This document shows, piece by piece, positions 13,682 to 25,517 of a stretch of DNA of 64,000 nucleotides. Position numbers and translations under genes: made by a program. Source of the stretch: Psoroptes ovis (taxonomy: Eukaryota > Arthropoda > Arachnida > Sarcoptiformes > Psoroptidae); the NCBI GenBank assembly GCA_002943765.1, contig PQWQ01000003.1, positions 1,984,001-2,048,000 on the forward strand. Reading direction: 5' to 3'. Under the pieces are notes generated by a model that was given only the letters and a program-made list of their open reading frames with translations, was not told the DNA's origin and searched no databases. Each line of letters starts with the position of its first letter. Position 1 is the stretch's first letter.

Positions 13682-16600
13682 CCAAAACATAAGGCCTACG
13701 AAATTCATACACAGTCCAAAAAAAAGTAGGTGAATGAATCGAAATTTTCTTAAAGAACTTGACAAGTCAAAAGAACTAATACCCAACACCAACACACGTG
13801 ACCTTGTGTATTATGAAATAATTTTTGCCCTAAGAAATTTTATCCGAGAAAACTGGAAAAATAATTTGGCCCATATGTTTCTTATGGTAATTTGTTCAAG
13901 ACTTTTCTTTAGTCTTTCCACTCAAATGACAGATTGTCACAAAAATAAAAATAAAAAATGATGAATAAGTTTATTTTGTTTCTTTAAGACTAATTATATT
14001 TCAACAATTTTTGTTTGTATTTTGTTGAATGTAAATTTATTCAAATATATAAAAGAAATGAATGACAAACGGAAATAATTTTCTTAAATGATGAATATTA
14101 ATGTTTTTGAAGAAACATTTTTGAAATGAAAAAAATCATCACTATTTCATGTAAATTTTTATTTTTTCAATCAATTTGGCGTTGTCTTTTATTCTAAATT
14201 TTCTTCCGGTTATGTAATATTTGAATATAATATCAATTCATAAAATAATAATCTTTGAACTTTTCAAACATCCGATTCGGTTTTTTTTAAAAGTTCAAAT
14301 AGCTAAAATTTGTGTATTGAAAAAAAATTAAACCTAAACTTAAAGAAAGGTGTGGTTGTCATCAAATTATTTTCATCTGATTATATCATTATTAATCAAA
14401 ATTATTTGAGTTTATAATATTTGTCATCAAAAATTAAAAAATGAAAAAAGGTCAAAGGTGGAAAACCAAAAATTTCGGATTAATTCATGAATTCATGAAA
14501 CGTATGATGACAAATAATATTAATTATATAATTATGTATTCTAAATGAATTATGATGTTCTAATTTGGATGTGTTTCGCCTTGATTCATACTGAAATTCA
14601 TACAAAATTATTTCAATCATTTTTTGAATCAATTTACGGTTCCCGTATCGCCATTAATTGATTAAATGCTTTGCGCAAATCGTTTATGACCGAAATGAAT
14701 CATCATGAATATTCATTGATTCAAAGCAGATCCAAAAACAGACCTAACAGGCATCAGCTGGCACTGATTATTCCTTATTTTCTGGTAAATTAAATTTTAG
14801 AAAAAATTCAACTTTCAAATTCAAAATCCGAAAACAGAAACAGCGAACCGAATTTGACCTTCAAATAATTGTGACATTTAGCATATTCAGCATGAAAGAT
14901 TCATATGTTTTTCATTTCATTTGTTCAATGTGCTTGTTGTGTGTGTGCAAGCACACCAGGTGCATTGAATGAATGAATGAATGAATGTTTTTAATTATTA
15001 TTATCATCATTATATGACCAAAACGAAAATCGCTCAATATTTGAGGGTGGTGGTGGTGTTTTTGCATTTTATTTTCGTTTACCATTTTTCATTGTTGAAA
15101 CAATACCAAAAAAACAAAATGATCTTTGAACGAAAGCAAAAACAAAACTGAAACAAATGAAAGCTTTCAATGAAAAATGTATTTTATTTTATTATTTAAA
15201 AAACAATATTTGAATAGTGAATCGGAAATTTTTAATGTTATTTTGTTCATTCATTTATTGTTATGTAAAAATTGACAAAATGAATAAGTGAATGATTAAA
15301 TGCCACACACAGATATTCATTCATTCATAGACAAACACACATAATTCAAACAATTCTTGGCTGGAATTTTTTTCCTGACTTTTCTAGGCCATTCTTTACA
15401 TGTGCATATAAACATCGGAAGAATACCAACTTTCAAAAGCATACTTTCACTATCGAGAAAAAATGAATGAAAATGAAATATTTGATTAATTTCATTATTT
15501 GAAAATTTGCTTTTTTACGCTTTAACAGTGGCAGAAATTCTAATGTAAATAATAACGATAATAGGAATAAGAATTTACATTTGTTTCAAATCAAATACAT
15601 ACACACAGGCACACACACCATATCAAAAATTATCATAATCAAAATAATGTAAATTAACATTGACATTAGTTGGTCGTAGAATGAATGAATGAACAACAAA
15701 CAAGAACCTTGTGTTTTGCATTCGTGAATGGAAAAATTATCAGCCAAAGACATGGAGAACGAAAGAAAGAGAGACATGGAAAATTACCAGAAAAATAAAA
15801 ACCAGACGTCAAACGTATGTTCATTCGACCTTAGTAAATACCGAGAATAATAATAATAAATAATAATGAATGAATGTGATTGTAATAATACCGAATTTTT
15901 GCATTGAATTAGATATGATAAAACAAATAATAATAATAATAACGATGAAAATATAATCATTCATTCATGTTTAACAACAACAACATCAAATAAGACAAAA
16001 ACAACTGGTGAAAAATATTAGAAATTTTCAATTCAGCCATCTTTGTTTGAATTGAAAATTTAATAAAAGTTTTTTTTGTTTGTAGTGTTTCGGACGCGTG
16101 GCCAAATTATCGAACGTATTTTGTATAATATGAATTGCTTGCTGGTTGTTTAGGCTAAGGGGTCGGAGTTCATTGATTGTATTTTTTGAAAATAAGCATT
16201 TGAATGAATATAACTTTGTACAATAACCCACCCCTGAAGCATTACCAGTAGTCAAGAGAAGAGTCATATGAATGATGATGGTGGTGGTCATGGTTGTTTG
16301 ATTATGGAACATCGTTCGTTATCGATTGAAAAATTTCGTTATAAAAACCATCTGTAATTCTACGAAATAAAGCATTTTACACTTGAAAAATCTAAATTGG
16401 CAAATTGAAAAAATTCGTTGATTTTTAGATTTCATTTTCCAAATATAAACGACTGAAACATTTTCAGCAAAAATTAATGCTTGTTATGATTTTTTCATAG
16501 AAAACTTTCAATTTCAAATTTTAAATTGAATTTTTCAATAATCATCGATTTATTCGTTTACTTTTTATTTCAATGATTTGATTGAAAATTAAATGTGAAT

Positions 16601-16697
16601 TTTGCGTATTTTGAATCATATTTTTTCGACAACATAATTTTCGAAATTTTCAAATATTATTCGAATTCAAATGTTCCATAATTTTTATTTTGTCAAA

Positions 16698-17855
16698 ATG
16701 AAACCCTCATCATCAGTGAAATTTTTATTAATATTTTTATTTATTCAACAAAAATCAATATATTCGATTCCGGCACATTTATTCCTGCAGGAACAATCGA
16801 TAAAAAATCATGATCAACGCCAAATATTTTCGACAAATAATAATAATAATAATAATGATTCAATATCAAAAATATTTGATACAACAAAAAATATTCCAAC
16901 ACAATTCAAACACGATGATTATGATGATCAAAAAAGCCAACAGCAACACACGAAACTATCATCATCAACTAATATTATAAATAAACAATCATTGAAAATG
17001 CAACCAAATCAACCAATCATCACCCCGAATGTATATCGATTCGATTTAAATGGAAATCGATTGGAAAATAGTCGAAAACAAAATGAATCGACTTTTGGAA
17101 AGCATCAACAAATTGACATTTCGAAGAAAATAAATTCATCAATTGATTCAAGTCAACAAAAATTAATTCTAAACAATCGAAGCCATAAATTGATCAATAA
17201 TAATAATATAAATAAATTTAATGATTCGCGAGAGAAAAAATCATCGATCATTACTCCATCAACAACAACAACAACGACAACCAATCAAAATAATAATGAT
17301 GATAAAAATTGGCTACTAACAAAAGCATGGTTAATCGATAATATCAATAGATTAAGGCGTGAATTGAATGAATTACAACATGATTATCGGAAACAATTAG
17401 ATCAACAACAGCAACAAAATTCACATAATCAAAAACAATTGATTGATGATATAATAAAATTACGTGCCGATCATCAATATTTATCAAAACAACAGAAACA
17501 AATCATATATCTAATAAAAAGGCAACAAAAATATGAAATGAAATTTAAAAAATTTAAAATACCAGATGCATTATCGACTACGAGAGATGAACAATCATCT
17601 ACCACCAAAATAAATCATAATAATGAACATGATAGAATGAAATATAAATCTAAACGTGATGTAACATCGATTCAAAGAAATCTGAAACATCAACAACAAA
17701 TAATAGAAAATGATGAAAAATTTAAAACTGAAACACGTCAAAATATCAAAGAAATTTATGAGCAATTATCAGCATTACATGATATTAGTTTGCTGTTGTT
17801 TAATGATTTACGAACATATCAACGAAAATTTGATTTACAAAATCAATTCAATTAA
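16698..17855 (+). CDS. Predicted secreted coiled-coil protein, not recognised
   Basis: A single-exon frame of 385 aa from the Met at 16698 (an upstream in-frame Met at 16671 would give 394 aa). I prefer 16698 because it starts a typical signal peptide (MKPSSSVKFLLIFLFIQ, then small residues SIPAH). The middle is Asn/Gln/Ser/Thr-rich and low complexity. Residues ~210-300 (WLIDNINRLRRELNELQ onward) and ~330-385 have heptad-like hydrophobic spacing typical of coiled coils. A dibasic KSKRD site lies between them and could be cleaved in the secretory route. No enzyme or binding domain is recognisable, and no fibrinogen-like domain follows, although such N-terminal coiled coils occur in that class. 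The function is unknown and the protein may be lineage-specific. Confidence 0.65.
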   Translation: MKPSSSVKFLLIFLFIQQKSIYSIPAHLFLQEQSIKNHDQRQIFSTNNNNNNNDSISKIFDTTKNIPTQFKHDDYDDQKSQQQHTKLSSSTNIINKQSLKMQPNQPIITPNVYRFDLNGNRLENSRKQNESTFGKHQQIDISKKINSSIDSSQQKLILNNRSHKLINNNNINKFNDSREKKSSIITPSTTTTTTTNQNNNDDKNWLLTKAWLIDNINRLRRELNELQHDYRKQLDQQQQQNSHNQKQLIDDIIKLRADHQYLSKQQKQIIYLIKRQQKYEMKFKKFKIPDALSTTRDEQSSTTKINHNNEHDRMKYKSKRDVTSIQRNLKHQQQIIENDEKFKTETRQNIKEIYEQLSALHDISLLLFNDLRTYQRKFDLQNQFN

Positions 17856-19132
17856 ATTAATTGAAATGAAAACTGAAAAAAAACGATTTCAAAACTTACC
17901 GAATCTTCTCGAGTCATTTTTTTTATTATTTGTATAACAATAATGAAATATTTATATTATTTTTTCATTTAATATTTATTATTCACAATATTTTTCCTGT
18001 TTATTTTTAATCTGAATTTATATTTTCTCTACCTTCAATTATTTTATTTATCAATAATTCAACCATACATTCAATATATTTAATATTGACACATATATTT
18101 CCAATATTTGAACGAACTCAAGTATTTGAATTTATTTAAAATAATTATTAATGATCATTTCACATATATTCATTTCTTTGTATATAAAACATATAATTTT
18201 TATTTTGCATTTTCAATATTTTAAAATATAAATATTTGTATAATGTGTAGGAATAATAATGAGAAATTATTTTTGAATTCTTGAATTTTTTATTGTAATT
18301 TTTTTTATATCAAGAATTTAAATAAAATAATAAACAAAGGATATTTCCTTTCTGCAAAACAAAAAATAAAGATTGTAGAAATTGTAAAAGAAATATATCA
18401 TTCTTGAAAAAATAAGATTTCGTTATTGTCAATTGAAAATTATGCAAAAAAATTTCAAAAAAATGAAAATTCAAAGGAATGGTGAGGAAATGATTTGAAT
18501 TTTCAATTATTTCAGCCATATCATCATGGGATAAAATGATAATCGTATCATATTCCAGGAATAATAAGAAATGGTAGAAAAAAATGGTGAATAAGCGGAG
18601 AATATGATGAATTCAAACAAACAAAGTTTCGGTGAAGCATTGCATCATTATTATTGAATTTCAATTTAAATCGACTTAAGTTGAAAATTGTTATGATCAT
18701 TATTAAATTTGAATAAAGAAAAAATGGTGAAAATGTCATCATCATCATTATTGTTTACGAAAAAAAAAATATTGCATCAATGGAAAAATCGGGAAAAAAT
18801 GCCAAAATTTTGACAAAAATTCCATTTGACAGAATCGAAGAATATTTTTTTTGGTCCAGCGTTGATGCACTTAAGAATTTATTTTTATATTTTTAAGTCT
18901 CTTATTTATTTATTTGTTTTCGTAATATTTTGATGAATTCTTCTTTCTCTCTCTGCTCATATTTTTGACAGCATATGAATGTTTTTGAAATGAATTTTGA
19001 TGATAAACGGATTTGTTGTTTTCCACAATAAGGCTTTAATTTCGTTATGCTTATCTTCTTTTGTGTGTTTACTCAATATTAAAAGTTTTATTTCTAAGCA
19101 AAATTCTACCAAATCGGCAATCAATCAATCGA
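17856..19132. other. Convergent intergenic region
   Basis: The 3' ends of the secreted-protein gene and the synaptotagmin-like gene face each other here. AT-rich, with no gene seen. Confidence 0.5.
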
Positions 19133-22100
19133 TTAATAAAGTTTATACCATTTTATTATTTGTTTTCGTGGTTTTCTCAATAATTCATTCCATGTAGGCC
19201 GATCCAATATAAAATGTCCAATACATGATCCTTTTCGGAGATTATTTTTAGATAAATTGTTGGAATTATTTTTGAATGCTTTAGTGTGATTGTTATTATT
19301 ATCTTTACTGCTAATATTATTATTATTGTTGTCAATGTTTTGGTTGTTATCATTATTATTAATATTATTATTACAATCATCATTATTCAAATTATTATTA
19401 TTTTTATCTGAATCAAGCATTGCTTGTTCATTTGAATTAAAATTCTTATCATTCATATTTGTTGCTGTTGTCATTGTTTTCGTTGCCATAATTGATGGTG
19501 GTGAATTTAAATATTCTGGACTACTAAATCCGCCACCATTATTATTATCTGGTGATTCTGGTGAATTTGAATTCTGTATTCGATATGATAATATTAACAT
19601 TAATGATAATTGTTCATTAATATTTGTTGATTCTTCTCTCGGTAAATCGAATGATATTGTTTCATCTTTACCCCATAACAAACGTAAACTTGATGATGTT
19701 TTCTTTTTACGAATCAATCGTCCATTTTGAAATAATAATGCTTTTATATAATAAACTATTCGTACAAATGGAAATTTGAATGAAATAAATTGGAAAATTC
19801 ATCAAACACATGATTAAATATTAGAATTTCAATTGAATCCGAGAAACAAAGAGAATTGAGGTAAAAAAGATAAAATATCTTACCTAATTGATTGTTAGAT
19901 GTTTGTGTTGTTGTTTGTTCGATGAAACGTAAAATTGAATTTCTTATCGAACCTTTAATTATGGTTATGTTTACACGTTTCGATGTTGGCAAATAACAAA
20001 GACCTACCATTATCTCTCCTTTTACCTGTGAAAAAAGACAAAAAAAATTAATCAAATCGAAAATTCGAATAATGAATTTTTATTGCTCGAAAATTTAATC
20101 AAAACTTACTTCTTTAATTGGAAACATCTGGTAAACGGTCGATTGTATTTGTTGATTCGATTCAATATCATTATTACAATCATTGATTTTATTATTATTA
20201 TCATCAGTTTGTCTATCATTATGATCATCACTTTTTTCATTTAAAATATTGTTCGCACACAATTTCGATTGATTAGACAGCATCTCTTCATAAGATGGAC
20301 ATTTTTTTAGCGAAATATTCAATTCACCAACACAAACATCATTAGCATAACGTTCGCTGTACATTAAACGTAATTTTAATTGCATGTCTTTAAGCATATT
20401 TTTCGTAAATATTTCACTAATAAATTGTTGATTTGAATCAAATCTATGATCCAATGTTCTTTTGATAATTTCGGTACGAAAGATTTCATTTTCTAATACT
20501 GATTTATCTTTAATCAATGATTAAAAAAAATGGAGAAAAAATGAATAAAATTATTAATAAATAAATCATTATTCAAACAGTGATTTATGATTGACAAAAA
20601 AAATGAAATAAATCAAATCACATGAAATTAAATCCTACAAATTAAATTATGTCCTACAAAATCAATCACCAAGGAGCATTATTGCTATGAAACGAATTTA
20701 TTTCAATTTCATTTCTATTTCAATTAAATTAATCATTTTTGGAATCAGCAAACCAATATTTCATCGGAAAAAAGATCAAACAACAATAACAACAATTAAT
20801 TCCTTTCCATTTCATATCATTTTGTTTTTTATTTTTGATTTTTTTCCTGTTATTCTCATAATGCCTGTGTGGGTGTGATTGTTGGGAATTTTTGGTGTAA
20901 ATGTCGTTCCAAATGGAACTGAAAATGTTTAAAAATTCATATTAAGCATTAAATATTAAAAATGAAAAAACATTCAACAATAATTCTTATCGTGCTCATT
21001 GAAGCAAAATAAAATTTTATTTTTGCTTAGACGGTCTAAAAAAACATTTTTAAATTGAATCCATTCATTTACATCGAACATCGTATCGACAAGAATATTC
21101 TAATGCATCAAATGCCCTGAAACGATGTTTTTTATACTTTTGGATTCATTCAAAACAACAACAAATTTAAAAGGTTCAATTCATTTAATTTAATATCATT
21201 CATCTAAAATGCCAAACATCTATTCTATAGATTCTATAGCGATAATGGCTATATAAAAGTGATAGCCTGAATTAAAAAAATTGAATTGCATAGTCTTAAG
21301 GGCTAGGAATTAATCCTTTGCTTTGCATATGATTTTAATTAAAAAGTTTGGCAACGAAAAACTTTCGGAATTGAATCGATTCTTTGTTCAAATTAATTGA
21401 TAATTTACAAGGAAATTTAAAATTCAAAATTGGAAAAAAATCAAACAATTGTAATTGTACTTGTTTTCAAGTAATTTGAATGTAGAATTCAATGGATTCA
21501 ATGAATGTATTAATTACCTTTGTTTATTATAAAATTTTTACATTGTAAACGATAATTATTACCAGTCAATATTACAACAATATATGGTGATGGTTCAAGT
21601 GATAATTCATTCAATGATAAATCATAAATACGTTTTATGAAAAGATATAGACGAATATTGTTTGATTTATTATTATTATTATTATTTCCATTTTCAACGG
21701 ATTTATAATACAATATCATTTCTAATTTAGGCAATTTTGTATGATTTGTTGAAGTTGTTCCATTATTACATGATGCACCATAATTATCAATGTAATTAGG
21801 GTGCTGCTGCTGTTGGTGTTGTTGACAATTTAATTTATAGCGTAATTTAGCTAAATTTGTAAGATTTTCATATTGATTTTGCAGTATTGGATTTGATAAA
21901 TTGTTCATTAATTTTAATTTATCTTTTGATGTTGATAATGATGATGATTGTATTGGTGCTAATGGTGATGATTCTGATTGTTGCTGCTGTGGTTGTTGAA
22001 CATTAAATGCTTTCGTGCCGTAAATTGGTACGATTGAATAATGAAAATATTGTGATTCTAAATTATTAGATGTTGCAGTAATTATTTGATTGTTCATTTG

Positions 22101-22304
22101 ATTATTATTATTCAATGATAATTTTAAAAAATTTGTCGTTTTCAACGATGACAAATTTTTCTTCTGTTTCGATTTCAATATCAAACGATGTATGAAACAA
22201 CATGGACAAACAATACAAATGGTAGCGAATAATGTAACCAATATTAATATTGATGCAATTATTATTATAATTAATTTATCTTTATCATCTAGAGTGATTG
22301 CCAT
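19133..22304 (-). CDS. Synaptotagmin-like protein with two degenerate C2 domains
   Basis: Four exons on the minus strand: 22304-21518, 20507-20110, 20025-19884 and 19755-19133; phases agree and give about 649 aa. A short N-terminus is followed by one membrane segment (LIIIIIASILILVTLF, residues ~10-28) and a Cys cluster (CIVCPCC) that could be palmitoylated, as in synaptotagmins. An Asn/Gln/Ser-rich linker follows. C2A lies at ~205-375 (LEMILYYK start). C2B begins at ~396 (GEIMVGLCYLPTSKRVNITI), includes ALLFQNGRLIRKKKT, which matches the polybasic strand of synaptotagmin C2B, and ends with the WHXL-like WYKL. The acidic loop residues that bind Ca2+ are not evident (SIRNSILRFIEQ stands where the first Asp loop is expected), so Ca2+-independent behaviour is likely. 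An Asn-rich insertion of roughly 100 residues interrupts late C2B. The paralogue (Syt12, Syt14, alpha or beta type) cannot be fixed by eye. An upstream in-frame Met at 22343 is possible. Confidence 0.8.
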
Positions 22305-25300
22305 TTTTATTTGTAATTTAGATATGAGAAAAAAAGGCCACAAATTTTCCTCGGTACAAAATTCAAATTTTTCTTCTTAATTCATGTGAAAATTCTAAAT
22401 ATAAATGAACCCATAAACAAATAGAAAAATAGACTGTTGAATATTAATTGTTGTATTGATCAATTATAATCAGAATCAAAGCATATTTTTCAAGGATAAA
22501 ATCAAATATTTACCTTTATGATTTCGATGAAAATTTGAATTTCAAAACATATGATTCGTTTTTTTTTCGTTTGTTTATTTATTCCTCTATTTGTTGATCA
22601 ATAAGTTCTGACTGACGGATGAAATCACAAGAATTGAATGAAATATAATTTATTCAAATTTATTCTTTAACTAAAAATTTTCGAGCTCAAATCTTCGATA
22701 TTTCTTCGAAGTTTGTTTTGTCAAAACACAGAATTCGCAAGAATTAAATGGAATAAAATTTCAAGATTCGTTGTTTGTTGGTTGCAGATGAAAATCTAAA
22801 ATGAAATTCAAATTCAGAAATTTCAAATTCAAGAATTCTCAAAGAATCGGATTACATTTGCATTACAATTGCACAGCAAGGCAATCAATGAAGAAGAATT
22901 TCACAATCGATTTCGATTCAGTTCCATGAAACGGTGGAATATTCTTTCAACCAAGCAAAAAATAATAATGAAATACTCGATCAGAATTGAAAATCATTTG
23001 TGTGAATAATGGAATAGTGAAATAACAAATAATGGAAAAAATTTTTTCTGAATGGAATTTCAAATGTTAAATGCAACAACATATATCGAAACATTGAAAC
23101 ATGAGACAAAGCGAGAAAAAATGAGAATGAAAATGAAAAACATAACCGAAATATATTTCTTTATATTTTTTATCGAACGTACAAAACACTATACGAAACT
23201 ATTGTCATATTATATGGTGCACATGTCTCGAGATCGACCAAAAACGAATCAAATATTGCATTACCCAAAGCATTTACAAGAGAATACAACTGCAACGTCA
23301 TCATCGAAATAACCGAAGAAAAAACGGAACGAAACCCAATTAACGATTCAAACAAAAACAAACAGCAACAGTTTGATTGATTGAAAATTTCTGGATCAAT
23401 TCTTATATGTGTATTACAAATATGTATAGAAATATACCGATATATCAATGTATATAGAAACACAGATATTGGGCCAATAGAGCATCCATGAAAGATTGAT
23501 GTTGAAATGATTCGGCGCTTTGTCCTTTATTTAAAATAATTATTATTTCATCAATTATTATATCGAGAATATTTTATTGTTGCTGTTTTCTCTATTTCAG
23601 TCATCGTGATCATCATCATCATCATCATCGAATTTCGGAACGAACAACTTGACGGAAGCAATAGCGAATAATAATCGTGCATTATGTGTGTGTGTGTAAG
23701 ACATATGAAGATGTTTGATAGATATTTGATATAGATGTAAACATTTATAATCGTAAATATATTTTCAATGGAATAATGAATATTTAATTCCCAAAAATAA
23801 AATTAAAAAAATAGAAATAACAGAATTAATGAATCCATAGAAAATGAATTAATTCTTTTATTTTTTTGTTTTTAATTCTTTTTTTTTCATAAACATCATC
23901 ATTCAACATCAATTACCCATTGTTTTTTGTTATTGCATTCAATTTCAACAACAATAATAAATTGTGCGAAAAACAAAAACATGAAAAAATAAAATTATTT
24001 TGGGTTATAAATAAATGAAATTTGAGCAGCCATCATGATATTAAATGACTTTTGAAATGAAATGTTTTCTTGTTTCTTTTATTTATTTGGAATCAAACAT
24101 GAACGAAATGAATTATAGTTTTTTTTAATTGCATAATGCTCTGATTTAAATTGAAAATTGGATATATGGAGAATTCTACGATTTTTTCTATGAATCACAC
24201 TGATGAGAATGATAAACGATACTGAACATTTAAATGGCCAAGAAATTAAATTTATCAATTCATTTATTAAATTTCATATATCTTTGAATATCTTTCGATT
24301 CAAAATTCAAGATTTGAGACAAGATTTTTTTTCGAAAAATTCTTTTCGCTTTGATTCAAGGACAATTTGGGTGATTTTCCACTCAATCAATGATTATCGT
24401 ATAAGATTGTTTTCGCTTTTTTTTGTTGTTTTGCTTTTTTTTATATCGATTGAATAACATTATCGATTGGTGTAATCATTTAAATTTTAGATTGAAATTT
24501 TAAATTCAATGATAATCAGAAATTGAATGAATTGAAATTCAAGATTTGAAATTTTGTTTACTGAATTCGAAATAAATTTCAGAAATATCATATGATGTAA
24601 ATGAAAAAAAAAAAAATAGAAAACTAATCGAAATTATGATCATTAAAAAAATGGAAAAATACAATCAGATTCAATGTGATAGCAAGGTCGTTAAGAACGA
24701 TTTCATTCATTACAAGACGTATTAGAAAATGGAAAATATCTCAAAAAACGAGAAGAACACACATGAAACAAGTTTATTATCATGAAAAAATTATTCATAA
24801 TTTAAAAATGAAAAATGGAAGGAGATAATTTATCAATCAATCATCAGTGAAAACATATATAAATAATTGAATCCATAGGAAAATGGATTTTTAAATTTTT
24901 TGAATAAATGAAAAATAAAACCTGTTCATGGCACAGGTACAATCATGATTATTATGGATAATATGACGTTCTGTGCATATTTGATGCTATAATTATTATT
25001 AATATCATTCAAAATTGATTTAAATTTCAGATGTAAATAAATAATGATCATAATATTAATGAGACATCAAATGAGAAAAAAAAAGAGAAATTATTTCTAT
25101 GAAATCATCAATAATGGTTCAATTAAATTTATCATCATCAATATAAATGATCGATGATGATCATAATAATGTAATTTATATAAAAATAAAAATATTTTGG
25201 TAAAATATTTATTTAATAAAATATTTTCTAAAAAGATATTTCATTTCATTTCTAACAAATGACCACAAATCATCGAAAAATTTTCATTTGCATAATTGAA

Positions 25301-25517
25301 ATAAATTTGAAAAAAAATTTCCACATTTCATTAACGGATTTTGTCCATTAATCCTTGGGACAAATTAAATTGAACATAATTATCATCAAAAATTTAAATT
25401 GATTTTCAATTAATCCATGATTTCTCTTTGAATTGTGAAGTTATTTTTTTTCTGTATTTTAAATTTTCTTGCATTTCTTAAATTCCTTATTAATTGTTTG
25501 TTTACAACAACAACAAC
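22305..25517. other. Divergent intergenic region
   Basis: Separates the start of the synaptotagmin-like gene (-) from that of phenylalanine hydroxylase (+), so it should hold both promoters. It contains ATC repeats near 23611-23630 and a GT-dinucleotide run near 23687. No convincing gene, RNA gene or mobile element was found. Noncoding 5' exons for either gene are possible but cannot be assigned. Confidence 0.5.

Larger units (their letters stand above)
10891..16670. other. Long intergenic region
   Basis: Contains the chitinase 3' untranslated region and then 5.8 kb of AT-rich DNA with no convincing gene on either strand. The open frames at 12792-13208 (+) and 12733-12930 (-) are hydrophobic or low-complexity and lack recognisable motifs. 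A mariner-type mini-element lies at 12702-12783, and a short sequence repeated near 13458 and 13661 is listed separately. Confidence 0.6.

Noticed and set aside
19290..19730. 146-aa plus-strand Leu-rich frame
   Set aside because: Antisense shadow of the Asn-rich part of the synaptotagmin-like gene.
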